The notes beneath the pieces were generated by a model. It searched no databases, was not told the DNA's origin, and saw nothing but the letters and a program-made list of their open reading frames with translations. A stretch of 33,043 bases of DNA from Wohlfahrtiimonas populi (GTDB lineage: Bacteria > Pseudomonadota > Gammaproteobacteria > Cardiobacteriales > Wohlfahrtiimonadaceae): positions 1,329 through 34,371 of the forward strand of contig NZ_MVDN01000018.1 in the NCBI RefSeq assembly GCF_002006795.1, given 5' to 3'. The position numbers and the translations under genes are program-made. Positions within the stretch are counted from its first letter, which is position 1, and every line of letters begins with the position of its first letter. This document shows, piece after piece, positions 9,275-17,483 of this stretch.

Positions 9275-12109
9275 TTATAAATCAATATTAAATACTTGCT
9301 GTAACAATTGGTTTTGCTGTTCAACGTGAACACTATTGTAACCAACTGCTGGAGATGCACTTGCGTCTCTCGCTACATAACGAACTGATACTTTCTTAGA
9401 TTTGTAAATATCAAGATAATCACGAACAAAGAAGGCGTAACCTTGATTAATTGGCTCATCCTGTACAAACACAATGTCTTTAACATTAGGATAAGTTGCC
9501 ACAATTTCAGCCAATTTAGCTGTTGGGAATGGATAGATCTCTTCTAAACGCACCAAAGCAAAGTTATTCAAACCTTTTTCTTCACGCATTTCGTATAAAT
9601 CGTAGTAAATTTTACCCACAGATACGACTAATGTTTCAACCTTCTTATTCTCAAGTTCTTTCACTTCAGGAATCATTGGTTGGAATTCGCCGTGTGTTAA
9701 ATCTTCCAAAGTATTCACTGCTAATTTATGACGCAATAAGCTCTTCGGTGAGAAGCACACTAATGGTTTACGATATTCTTGCAATACTTGACGACGGAAC
9801 AAGTGGAATGTTTGTGCTGGTGTTGTAGGAACAACTACAGACATATTATTTTCCGCACACATTTGCAAGAAACGTTCAGGACGAGCAGATGAATGCTCAG
9901 GGCCTTGACCTTCATAACCATGTGGCAATAACAATACTATGCCACATAAACGCATCCATTTAGTTTCACCTGCTGAGATGAACTGATCGATTACAACTTG
10001 TGCACCGTTTGCGAAGTCACCAAACTGGCCTTCCCAAATTACTAATGAATCTGGTTCAGTTGCTGCATAGCCATATTCAAAGCCCATTACCGCAGCTTCA
10101 GATAAGATTGAGTCGATGACAGTGAAACGTGCACCATTTTGCAAATGTTGAATTGGCGTATAGCTTGAGCCATCTACTTGGTTGTGGAATACAGCATGGC
10201 GATGGAAGAACGTACCACGGCCAGAATCCTGACCAGAAATACGAACCGCATGTTGTTCATTAACTAATGTTGCATATGCCATGTTTTCAGCAAAGCCCCA
10301 ATCGATTGGCAATGCACCTGAAGCCATTTTGATGCGGTCTTCATAGATTTTTTGAACACGTGGATGCAATGTAAAGCCTTGTGGCAATACACTCATTTGC
10401 TCTGCTAATGATTTAATTTCGTTTGCAGATACAGCTGTTTTTGGATTCTTCTGAGCATCTGTACCAAACTTTGGAGAATTCTTTAAGTATTTCGCCCAAG
10501 TTTTTGTATAAGTATCGTTGATTGCAGGAATTGTTGGGTAGCCAACAGATTTACCTTCTTCTAAACGCTCTTTATAAGCTTTAGTCATCACTTTGTATTC
10601 TGCATCAGTGATCACACCTTCAGCGACTAAACGATCAGCATAAACAGCAGCTGGTGTTTTGTGCGCTTTGATTTTCTTATACATCATTGGTTGTGTTGCA
10701 CTTGGCTCATCTGCTTCGTTATGGCCTAAACGACGATAAGAAACTAAGTCAATCACAACATCTTTGTTGAATTTTTGACGGTAGTTGATTGCCAATTCAG
10801 CAATGAATTTAACTGCTTCAGGATCATCACCATTCACGTGGAAGATCGGTGCTTGGATCAATTTAGCAACGTCAGAGCTGTAAGCTGAAGAACGAACGTC
10901 CAATGGGTTAGAAGTTGTAAAACCGATTTGGTTATTCACGATGATGTGAACTGTACCACCACAACGGTAACCACGAACTTCTGACAATTGTAATGTTTCC
11001 ATCACAACGCCTTGACCAGCAAATGCAGCATCGCCGTGGATTAATACAGGCAATACAGTATTAAATGGTAATGGAGATAAGTTTTCAGCACGGCGTTCTA
11101 AACGAGCACGTACAGAACCTTCTGTTACTGGGTTAACAATTTCCAAATGCGATGGGTTAAACATTAATGCTAAATGAACATCACCATGTTTAGTTTGAAT
11201 GCTTGAAGAGAAGCCCATGTGATATTTAACGTCACCTGCACCGCGTTCTACAGTACGCTTACCTTCAAATTCATCAAACAAATCTTTAGGTGCTTTACCT
11301 AAAATATTTACCAACATGTTTAAACGACCACGGTGAGCCATACCGATGATGATTTCTTCTGCACCTTCTTCGCTCGATTGGTCGATCAATTCATGCATCA
11401 TTGGAATTAACGCATCACTACCTTCTAAAGAGAAACGCTTTTGACCCACATAACGAGTATGCAAGTAACGCTCTAAACCTTCAGCAGAGATTAACTCTTT
11501 TAAAGTTTCAACTTTTTGTTCTTTAGAATATTTAATGTTTGTTTTAACACTTTCTAATTGATTCTGAATCCATGTGCGCTCTTCTGTTTTTGTTATATGC
11601 ATGTATTCAGCACCAATAGACTGTGTATAAGTTCTATTGAGAATTGCGATGATTTCTTTCAATTTCATCTGTGCAACATTTGTTAATGTGCCTGAGTTGA
11701 ACTCAGTTTCCAAATCATTTGCACTTAAACCGTGATATTCAGGAGACAATTCAGGAATCACTTGACGCTCTCTGATTTGTACTGGGCACAAATGCGCCGC
11801 TTGATGACCACGAATACGGTAAGCTTCAATCAAACGAAGAACAGCAGCTTGTTTTTCAGATGCAACAGGATCAATAGTGTATTGCGCAGCTGAGTTATTT
11901 TTAATTCTTGCTAATTCTTCAAAAGACTTTTTAACTGCTGAATGTGAAACATTGATTGTCTCATCATTTTTGAAGTCTTTAAAAAAAGACACCCACTCTT
12001 CTGATACAGAATGTGGGTCCGCTAAATAAGATTCGTACATTTCCTCAACATAGATCGCATTGGCACCATATAATGCTGACCACTGTTTAAATCTATCAAT
12101 CTGTTTCAT
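9275..12109 (-). CDS. sucA: 2-oxoglutarate dehydrogenase E1 component
   Basis: SucA is the thiamine-diphosphate-dependent decarboxylase that commits 2-oxoglutarate in the TCA cycle. The ATG at 12109, preceded by GAGG six to seven bases upstream, gives 944 residues, close to the 933 of E. coli. Longer readings up to 12250 run through the promoter and are rejected. The N-terminus carries the E2-contacting segment ([14 protein letters not shown]). Family blocks include [13 protein letters not shown] near residue 257, [10 protein letters not shown] near 360, VNNQIGFTT near 394 and [13 protein letters not shown] near 458 in the ThDP region. The transketolase-like pyrimidine domain follows, and the C-terminal domain includes [11 protein letters not shown]. 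It heads sucA-sucB-lpdA, divergent from oxyR. Confidence 0.97.
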   Translation of the reverse strand: MKQIDRFKQWSALYGANAIYVEEMYESYLADPHSVSEEWVSFFKDFKNDETINVSHSAVKKSFEELARIKNNSAAQYTIDPVASEKQAAVLRLIEAYRIRGHQAAHLCPVQIRERQVIPELSPEYHGLSANDLETEFNSGTLTNVAQMKLKEIIAILNRTYTQSIGAEYMHITKTEERTWIQNQLESVKTNIKYSKEQKVETLKELISAEGLERYLHTRYVGQKRFSLEGSDALIPMMHELIDQSSEEGAEEIIIGMAHRGRLNMLVNILGKAPKDLFDEFEGKRTVERGAGDVKYHMGFSSSIQTKHGDVHLALMFNPSHLEIVNPVTEGSVRARLERRAENLSPLPFNTVLPVLIHGDAAFAGQGVVMETLQLSEVRGYRCGGTVHIIVNNQIGFTTSNPLDVRSSAYSSDVAKLIQAPIFHVNGDDPEAVKFIAELAINYRQKFNKDVVIDLVSYRRLGHNEADEPSATQPMMYKKIKAHKTPAAVYADRLVAEGVITDAEYKVMTKAYKERLEEGKSVGYPTIPAINDTYTKTWAKYLKNSPKFGTDAQKNPKTAVSANEIKSLAEQMSVLPQGFTLHPRVQKIYEDRIKMASGALPIDWGFAENMAYATLVNEQHAVRISGQDSGRGTFFHRHAVFHNQVDGSSYTPIQHLQNGARFTVIDSILSEAAVMGFEYGYAATEPDSLVIWEGQFGDFANGAQVVIDQFISAGETKWMRLCGIVLLLPHGYEGQGPEHSSARPERFLQMCAENNMSVVVPTTPAQTFHLFRRQVLQEYRKPLVCFSPKSLLRHKLAVNTLEDLTHGEFQPMIPEVKELENKKVETLVVSVGKIYYDLYEMREEKGLNNFALVRLEEIYPFPTAKLAEIVATYPNVKDIVFVQDEPINQGYAFFVRDYLDIYKSKKVSVRYVARDASASPAVGYNSVHVEQQNQLLQQVFNIDL

Positions 12110-12150
12110 TATTTTCCTCATTTGGTTTTGAGCTAGAAGAGCCACTATAA

Positions 12151-12179
12151 ATTTTATCGTTTTTCGTACAATAGTCCAA
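12151..12179 (-). promoter_or_regulatory. Sigma-70-type promoter for sucA-sucB-lpdA
   Basis: On the minus strand, TTGGAC (12174-12179) and TAAAAT (12151-12156) are separated by exactly 17 bases. The predicted start of transcription near 12144 leaves a leader of about 35 bases before the sucA ATG. Confidence 0.75.
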
Positions 12180-12220
12180 CTTTTTCGACAAAAAAGACAC
12201 CCCCCCTTATAGTTTTTGCA

Positions 12221-12238
12221 AAAAACTACAAAAACTAC
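12221..12238. repeat. Two tandem 9-base direct repeats upstream of sucA
   Basis: AAAAACTAC occurs twice back to back (12221-12229 and 12230-12238), followed by a partial third copy. It lies about 45 bases upstream of the sucA -35 element and overlaps a near-palindrome ending near 12228. It could be an activator or repressor site, or simply A-rich curved DNA. Confidence 0.6.
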
Positions 12239-12467
12239 AAAAATAAACACCGTTTTTCAGCACCCTATGAAAATTAGAGTTTTTATATACTTGGACTACA
12301 TTTTTATATATAATTATTAACGCAGTAACCAATAAAATAAATAAAAAATAGAAATTTTGACTGTAATATCATAATCCTGATTTGTCTAAGTAAAGATGGT
12401 ATTATTGAGTTGATAAATTAATTATAACCACCGGCTTTTGGTTTATCCTGACAGGAGAACATCCCAC

Positions 12468-13340
12468 ATGAAATTGAATGAACTTAGGTACTTTTTAGCT
12501 GTAGCGGAAGAAAAGCATTTTGGCCGCGCTGCTCAAAAGTGTTTCATCTCACAACCTGCATTATCCATTGGCATAAAAAACTTAGAGTATTCATTAGGCG
12601 TCGTACTTTTTGAACGTTCTGCCAGCGAAGTATTCTTAACACCTGAAGGTTTAGAAGCGTTACCTAAAGTTAAACAGATCTTCTCTATCGTACAACAATT
12701 AAAAGAATTGAGAGTTTCTATTAACTCAGCACAAGGCGAATTAAAATTGGGCATTATTTTCACAATTGCCCCTTATTTATTACCTCGTGTGATTCCTGTC
12801 TTAAAAGCATCAGCACCTGAATTAACTTTAAACATCTATGAAAATACAACGGATAATATTATCCCGATGTTAAAAAGTGGCGAAATCGATGCTGCAATTG
12901 TTGCACTACCCATTTATGAACCATCATTAGCAGTGGATGAATTATACGATGAAGAATTCTTTGTCATTACACCAAAGAACCATCCATTGGCAGCTGAATC
13001 TTCAATCGATGCATCAACAATCCATGAATATGATCCTTTACTATTGAATATTGGCCACTGCTTCCGCGATCAAGTTGTAGAGCAATGCCCTGAAATCAGC
13101 TCTAATAATGCACATCATTATTCATTAGAAACGATTCGTAATATTGTTGCTTCTGGCCAAGGCATTTCAGTCTTACCAAAATATGCGTTGATCCAAGACC
13201 ATTTACAGGAACTCATTTCATGCATTCCATTTAAAGGTCCTGTTCCTAAAAGAAAAATTGGTTTGATTTATCGAAAAGAGTATACTCAATTAAAGAAATT
13301 GGAACTCTTATCTGAATGCGTTAAGTCACTCCATCTGTAG
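12468..13340 (+). CDS. oxyR: Peroxide-sensing LysR-family regulator OxyR
   Basis: OxyR senses hydrogen peroxide by forming a disulfide and activates defence genes. The ATG at 12468, with AGGAG upstream, gives 290 residues. Residues 1-60 form the LysR winged helix-turn-helix (HFGRAAQKCFISQPALS). The regulatory domain contains TIAPYLLPRVIP, as in OxyR. The diagnostic feature is GHCFRDQVVEQC: Cys198 and Cys207 have the same nine-residue spacing as Cys199 and Cys208 of E. coli OxyR. Thr99, Thr128, His197, Arg200 and Asp201 match the peroxide-binding residues around the sensor cysteine. It is divergent from sucA and only 17 bases ahead of moaA, so the two are probably co-transcribed. Distance from E. 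coli OxyR is moderate, so target genes cannot be inferred. Confidence 0.88.
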   Translation: MKLNELRYFLAVAEEKHFGRAAQKCFISQPALSIGIKNLEYSLGVVLFERSASEVFLTPEGLEALPKVKQIFSIVQQLKELRVSINSAQGELKLGIIFTIAPYLLPRVIPVLKASAPELTLNIYENTTDNIIPMLKSGEIDAAIVALPIYEPSLAVDELYDEEFFVITPKNHPLAAESSIDASTIHEYDPLLLNIGHCFRDQVVEQCPEISSNNAHHYSLETIRNIVASGQGISVLPKYALIQDHLQELISCIPFKGPVPKRKIGLIYRKEYTQLKKLELLSECVKSLHL

Positions 13341-13357
13341 CCGTTGTTGAGGTTGTT

Positions 13358-14335
13358 ATGTTAGTTGATCAGTTTGGAAGAACCATAGATTATGTCAGAG
13401 TCTCTGTGACTGATAAGTGCGATTTACGTTGCACTTATTGCATCCCAGAAGGATTCCGAGATTTCGAAGTTCCACAGAACTGGTTAACTTTCGATGAGCT
13501 CACTCGCATCATTCGTAACTTTACAGAATTAGGTGTTAAGCGATTTCGTTTAACAGGCGGTGAGCCATTACTTCGCAAAGATTTACCTAAACTTGTGGAA
13601 TCTATTAAAAAAATTCCAGGTGTAGAAGATCTTTCCATGACAACCAATGCAACTCAACTCAGTAAACATGCTGTTGCATTGCGTAATGCAGGCTTGGATC
13701 GTTTAAACATCAGCTTAGACGGTTTGAGCACATCTGTAATTAAAGAGATCACAGGTTTAAACTGTTTCAATAAAGTTTATGATGGCATTATGGCAGCGAA
13801 AGATGCTGGCTTTGATCAGATCAAAATCAACATGGTGCCGATGCTCAATATCAATGACAATCAAATTGAACCAATGATTCAATTTTGCATTGATAATGGA
13901 TTTATCCTTCGCATGATTGAAGTGATGCCAATGGGGCATACAGGCCAAAGCACAACAGGCAAAAACCTCACAGACTTCTTACGACAAATCTATCAAAAAT
14001 ATGATTTGGTTGAATCTGCTGAAGTTCGTGGTGGCGGTCCTGCTCGCTATTGGAAATCCAAAGATGGTAAATTCACTTTAGGATTAATCACACCGATTTC
14101 CCAACATTTTTGTGAATCATGTAATCGCGTACGTTTATCTGTTGATGGCACCTTATATATGTGCTTAGGTCAAAATGATGATTATGCATTACGTGAATTG
14201 ATTCGCTCACCTGATTGCACAGATGATGCAATTAAGTCAGCAATCCACCAAGCTATTGATCTAAAACCACAGAAACATGAATTTATTGAAGATGATACAA
14301 AAATCATTCGATTCATGTCCATGACAGGTGGTTAG
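13358..14335 (+). CDS. moaA: GTP 3',8-cyclase MoaA (molybdenum cofactor biosynthesis)
   Basis: MoaA is the radical SAM enzyme that starts molybdopterin synthesis by cyclising GTP. The 325 residues match the family. The SAM cluster motif is Cys21-x3-Cys25-x2-Cys28, followed by RLTGGEPLLRKDL near residue 64. The second, C-terminal [4Fe-4S] cluster uses Cys252, Cys255 and Cys269. The protein ends in the conserved Gly-Gly tail. The ATG at 13358 follows oxyR by 17 bases with only a weak GAGG ahead of it. No other moa gene is in the window, which is unusual because moaA often clusters with moaC, moaD and moaE. The 68-residue gene at 14372 follows. Confidence 0.96.
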   Translation: MLVDQFGRTIDYVRVSVTDKCDLRCTYCIPEGFRDFEVPQNWLTFDELTRIIRNFTELGVKRFRLTGGEPLLRKDLPKLVESIKKIPGVEDLSMTTNATQLSKHAVALRNAGLDRLNISLDGLSTSVIKEITGLNCFNKVYDGIMAAKDAGFDQIKINMVPMLNINDNQIEPMIQFCIDNGFILRMIEVMPMGHTGQSTTGKNLTDFLRQIYQKYDLVESAEVRGGGPARYWKSKDGKFTLGLITPISQHFCESCNRVRLSVDGTLYMCLGQNDDYALRELIRSPDCTDDAIKSAIHQAIDLKPQKHEFIEDDTKIIRFMSMTGG

Positions 14336-14371
14336 TTATACATTATTAAATTAATAACCTTAGGAGTTTGT

Positions 14372-14578
14372 ATGAGTCAAAAGTATGGCGTAAAAATGAC
14401 GCTTCAAGAACATAGCCCATTAAGTGCTGAACATCTTTTAGGTGAAAATTTCGCTGCGGAAAGATGGTTCGATACTAAAGAAGAGCGCGCTGAATTTTTA
14501 AAATCATATCAAACACCTTTTATCTATTATCGTAGAAGCGATACAGCAACATTAAACTATGAGCTTTTAGAGAAGTAG
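14372..14578 (+). CDS. Small conserved-looking protein of unknown function (68 aa)
   Basis: I do not recognise a named family. The ATG at 14372 has a good AGGAG nine bases upstream and the gene ends directly before a terminator, so it is likely real and the last gene of oxyR-moaA. The product has no signal peptide, membrane segment or cysteine. It reads as a compact single-domain protein, with HLLGENFAAERWFDTKEERAEFL in two parts (residues 20-29 and 31-43) followed by a basic, Tyr-rich stretch (FIYYRRSD). The pattern of a Trp-Phe followed by a charged helix recalls short uncharacterised proteobacterial proteins, but no function can be given. Confidence 0.72.
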   Translation: MSQKYGVKMTLQEHSPLSAEHLLGENFAAERWFDTKEERAEFLKSYQTPFIYYRRSDTATLNYELLEK

Positions 14579-14594
14579 TTTTTATTTAATGCCC

Positions 14595-14623
14595 AAAGCC
14601 CATTTTATATGGGCTTTATTTTT
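14595..14623 (+). terminator. Rho-independent terminator after the oxyR-moaA transcript
   Basis: A 9-base-pair stem (14595-14603 with 14609-14617, AAAGCCCAT arms) and a 5-base loop are followed by ATTTTT on the plus strand. It overlaps the last codon of the convergent prmC gene. Confidence 0.85.
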
Positions 14624-15461
14624 GCCCAATGGTAATGCGATCATTCTCACACAAATCTTTTAAGGTTGCCACATTTTGATAACCTTGCTTTGTAAATTCA
14701 GCACGTAGTTTTTCGCCTTGTTCAAAGCCATGTTCCATCATCAACCATCCGCCTTCTTTTAATAATGGCAAAGATGCTTGAATCAAATGAAACAAATCAG
14801 AATAGCCATCATCATCAGCAACTAAAGCTGTTATTGGCTCATACTTAACGCCATCACCAACTAAATGTTCATCATGTTCTTCTATATAAGGTGGATTCGA
14901 TACAATCAGATCAAAATCATTACCTTGAACATTGCTAAACCAATCGCTGTGTATGAACTCAACATCCAAAGCCAATCGCTCACCATTTTCTTTGGCTACT
15001 AATAAAGCCTCTAAAGATTGATCCACTGCGATTACTTTAGTATTTGGGCGATGCTTTTTAATGGTTAAAGCAATTGCACCACTTCCCGTTCCCATATCAA
15101 TCACTTTATATGAATCATTGTCCTGCATTTTAGATAATGCAGTTTCCACTAATAACTCTGTATCTGCTCTTGGGATCAAAGTTGCTGGCGTAACTTTTAA
15201 AGTGAGGTCATAAAACTCTTTTTCACCTGTCAAATAGGCAAATGGCATACCTGATTCTCTTTGCTTGACCAAATTCATGTATTGCACATATTGGTCATGT
15301 TCTATTTTTTTTTCAGGAAAAGCGATAATTCGGCTACGGTTACATTGTAAAACAAATGCCAGTAATGATTCTGCCTCAAACTTTGGATTATCCAAGTGAG
15401 ATAATATAGCGACAGATTTATTAATAATCTCTTGATACGTTTTCACAATAAAGTAAGTCAT
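14616..15461 (-). CDS. prmC: Peptide chain release factor N5-glutamine methyltransferase PrmC
   Basis: PrmC methylates the Gln of the GGQ motif in release factors RF1 and RF2. The 281 residues match the family length. The N-terminal helical domain (residues 1-75) is followed by the PRADTELLVE block at 98-107, the SAM-binding GTGSGA at 124-129, and the catalytic NPPY at 189-192, which binds the substrate glutamine. No good Shine-Dalgarno is visible before the ATG at 15461; a GTG five codons in is possible but has none either. prfA, its common partner, is not adjacent: the gene stands alone, divergent from the TSUP transporter. Confidence 0.95.
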   Translation of the reverse strand: MTYFIVKTYQEIINKSVAILSHLDNPKFEAESLLAFVLQCNRSRIIAFPEKKIEHDQYVQYMNLVKQRESGMPFAYLTGEKEFYDLTLKVTPATLIPRADTELLVETALSKMQDNDSYKVIDMGTGSGAIALTIKKHRPNTKVIAVDQSLEALLVAKENGERLALDVEFIHSDWFSNVQGNDFDLIVSNPPYIEEHDEHLVGDGVKYEPITALVADDDGYSDLFHLIQASLPLLKEGGWLMMEHGFEQGEKLRAEFTKQGYQNVATLKDLCENDRITIGQK

Positions 15462-15579
15462 TTAGAAAAAATCACACATTACCATTTTTATGCCAAATTT
15501 GCAGGCAAGATATTATCAAGTTTGTTATGCTCAAGAATTCATCATTATTATATTACGCAGTGCCATCTTGGAGTTTCTC

Positions 15580-16389
15580 ATGTTGATTTTTATACTAGCA
15601 TTCATTGTTGTCGGTGCCTTAATTGGTTTTATGGCAGGTTTATTAGGCATTGGCGGAGGCACAGTCATTGTCCCTGTGATGCATTATATGACGGAGCAAA
15701 TGAATGTGCCCAACGAACTCACAATGAAAATGGCATTGGGAACTTCTTTCTCCATCATTATTATGTCCACAGCTTCATCTGCTTGGTCACATAATAAACG
15801 TGGTACTATCTTATGGAAAAAAATTCCTTATTTAGGTGCAGGTTGCGCATTGGGTGTAATGATTGGCAGCTTAATTGTGAATCAGCTCTCTAACTCTTTA
15901 TTACAAGCTATCTTCTGTATTTTCTTAGCTTACACAATCATTGCGATGATTAAACCTAAGAAAAAGAAAGGCAACACTGCTTCTGAACCAAACTTCCCAC
16001 TTTATTACTTTTTAATCTGCGGGTTAATCATCGGTTTCATCGCAAGTTTTATTGGTGTTGCTGGCGGTGTGATTGCCATTCCAATCTTAACTTACTTAGG
16101 TTATGAAATGCATAAAGCAATTGCAACTTCTGCAATGATTGGCGCTATTTTGTCCACATTTGGGGCAATCAGTTACATTTATAATGGCTGGGGCGTGGAA
16201 GGCTTACCAAGCTATTCACTGGGCTATGTTTATTTGCCTGCATTTTTTGGCATCGCGATCATGAGCATTTTGACGGCGCCTTTTGGTGTCAAACTCAGCT
16301 ATAAACTCCCTGTTGCACGAATCCGTCAAGTTTTTGCGCTCTTTTTGTTAGTGATATTGATTCGCATGCTCAGTAGTTTTATCGCTTAG
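15580..16389 (+). CDS. TSUP (TauE/SafE) family membrane transporter
   Basis: Members of this family move sulfur-containing anions such as sulfite, thiosulfate or organosulfonates, or other small anions; the substrate here cannot be told. The ATG at 15580, with a TGGAG Shine-Dalgarno, gives 269 residues. An upstream reading from 15490 adds 30 residues without support. About eight membrane segments are visible in two homologous halves. Each half starts with the glycine-rich family signature: GFMAGLLGIGGGTVIVP near residues 16-32 and GFIASFIGVAGGVIAIP near residues 152-168. A basic cytoplasmic loop (KPKKKKG) divides the halves. It stands alone between prmC and the sdh operon. Confidence 0.88.
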   Translation: MLIFILAFIVVGALIGFMAGLLGIGGGTVIVPVMHYMTEQMNVPNELTMKMALGTSFSIIIMSTASSAWSHNKRGTILWKKIPYLGAGCALGVMIGSLIVNQLSNSLLQAIFCIFLAYTIIAMIKPKKKKGNTASEPNFPLYYFLICGLIIGFIASFIGVAGGVIAIPILTYLGYEMHKAIATSAMIGAILSTFGAISYIYNGWGVEGLPSYSLGYVYLPAFFGIAIMSILTAPFGVKLSYKLPVARIRQVFALFLLVILIRMLSSFIA

Positions 16390-16508
16390 CGCCCATAGTT
16401 ATCGACCTCCCCCCATTAAAATTAAAGAAAATTGTAATAAATATGTAATCAATATTTTCAATATTTGCCATGGTTGGTCAAGATTCCATGAAGCAAGCAA
16501 GATTGAAG

Positions 16509-16537
16509 TTGAGTAAACTGCCGAAGTTATTTAAAAT
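16509..16537 (+). promoter_or_regulatory. Candidate promoter for sdhCDAB
   Basis: TTGAGT (16509-16514) and TAAAAT (16532-16537) are 17 bases apart. Predicted transcription from about 16544 gives a leader near 90 bases, which contains a small hairpin (16561-16566 with 16572-16577) before the sdhC Shine-Dalgarno. The rest of 16390-16635 shows no gene. Confidence 0.5.
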
Positions 16538-16635
16538 GATGAGTGTTTTTGTTCATCCCCTTCTCAAACCCTGAGAAATACTGATGAGCAATTGTTTAAA
16601 TAATTTTTACCACCAAAGTCTTACCAAGGAGTCGT

Positions 16636-17025
16636 ATGGAAAAGCATCAACGGCCTTTATCACCTTTTATGCTAGGTTCAGGCTACAAATTTCAGCAAAC
16701 ATCCATCATGAGTTTTCTACACCGTGCAACTGGTGTCGCTTCTCTTTTCGTAATGCTCGCAATTGGTTTATGGATCATTGCTATCCCGTTTAGCAAACCA
16801 TTATCACAAAGCATCCAAGCATTATTCACACACATTGCGTTCTTCCCTGTATTGGCATTGGGTGTTGCATCAACTGTTTATCATTTCTGTAATGGTATTC
16901 GCCATTTATTCTGGGATGCTGGTATTGGTATTAGTAATGAAGAAGCTGCAAAATCTGGCGTTTGGGTAATCGTAGCAACTGTTGTGATCACTGTTGCATT
17001 ACTTGCTGTTGGCATTTTTGCATAG
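16636..17025 (+). CDS. sdhC: Succinate dehydrogenase cytochrome b556 subunit SdhC
   Basis: SdhC is a membrane anchor of complex II and contributes to heme b and quinone binding. The ATG at 16636 follows AAGGAG and gives 129 residues, the family length. The quinone-site signature SFLHRATGV lies at residues 26-34. Three membrane segments follow, near 35-53, 65-85 and 107-128. HFCNGIRHLFWD, between the second and third segments, carries the heme-ligand histidine region. It is the first gene of sdhCDAB; sdhD starts nine bases after its stop. Confidence 0.94.
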   Translation: MEKHQRPLSPFMLGSGYKFQQTSIMSFLHRATGVASLFVMLAIGLWIIAIPFSKPLSQSIQALFTHIAFFPVLALGVASTVYHFCNGIRHLFWDAGIGISNEEAAKSGVWVIVATVVITVALLAVGIFA

Positions 17026-17034
17026 GAGAGAACA

Positions 17035-17451
17035 ATGAATTATCGTACACCTTTAGGCCGTGTTAAAGGACTAGGATCAGCACATGCAGGTTCAAAAGAA
17101 TGGTTATTGATGAAAGTTTCATCTGTCATCTTAGCCGTACTTTTCCTCTGGTTTGCATTCTCATTCGCATTTTTGGTTAAAGCTGATTACGCACAGATCT
17201 TATTATGGATCGATGCGCCATTGAATACAGCTTTATTGATTTTATTCATCACAGTAGGTTTACACCATGCTGCTATGGGTATCCAAACGATCATTGAAGA
17301 TTACGTTCACAAAACATCTAAACGTATTTTCTACATCTACTTGATCAAAACATTCTTAGCAATTATGTGGTTATTAATGATCATCGCTATCATCCATGTT
17401 GCAACTAATCTTGAGCTAATGCTTTCAAGTATGGATACGCTTTTTTCATAA
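17035..17451 (+). CDS. sdhD: Succinate dehydrogenase membrane anchor subunit SdhD
   Basis: SdhD pairs with SdhC to anchor the SdhAB catalytic dimer and bind heme b and quinone. The product is 138 residues, somewhat longer than the 115 of E. coli, with the extra length at both ends. Three membrane segments are visible near residues 27-48, 58-80 and 97-121. The second ends in HHAAMGIQTIIEDYVH, which contains the expected heme-ligand histidine and the Asp-Tyr seen at the quinone site of the family. AGGAGAG precedes the ATG. It sits between sdhC and sdhA. Confidence 0.93.
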   Translation: MNYRTPLGRVKGLGSAHAGSKEWLLMKVSSVILAVLFLWFAFSFAFLVKADYAQILLWIDAPLNTALLILFITVGLHHAAMGIQTIIEDYVHKTSKRIFYIYLIKTFLAIMWLLMIIAIIHVATNLELMLSSMDTLFS

Positions 17452-17483
17452 AGCTCGATGAACATTATTGAGGACTTAAATTA

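Larger units (their letters stand above)
12110..12467. other. Divergent intergenic region between sucA and oxyR
   Basis: This 358-base gap contains no convincing gene. It holds the sucA promoter at 12151-12179, a run of seven C residues at 12200-12206, a near-palindrome around 12210-12228 (TAGTTTTT-GC-AAAAAACTA) and a period-9 tandem repeat beside it. The half nearest oxyR is very AT-rich, with TTGACT at 12357, but no well-spaced promoter pair for oxyR was found. An AGGAG Shine-Dalgarno precedes the oxyR ATG. No OxyR-type ATAG-N7-CTAT array was recognised. Confidence 0.6.

Noticed and set aside
9244-9360. Extended N-terminus of sucB overlapping sucA
   Set aside because: The extra 39 residues come from sucA antisense-free overlap in another frame and precede the canonical lipoyl domain start; ATG 9243 has AAGGAG.
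12110-12250. Extended N-terminus of sucA up to 12250
   Set aside because: It runs through the promoter and contains hydrophobic, cysteine-rich sequence unlike SucA; ATG 12109 has a good Shine-Dalgarno.
12110-12467. OxyR binding array for autoregulation
   Set aside because: No ATAG-N7-CTAT-type periodic pattern could be found by eye.
13341-13357. Possible molybdenum-cofactor riboswitch ahead of moaA
   Set aside because: Only 17 bases separate oxyR and moaA, too few for the aptamer.
16561-16577. Hairpin in the sdh leader as a terminator
   Set aside because: Stem of only six pairs and no T tract.
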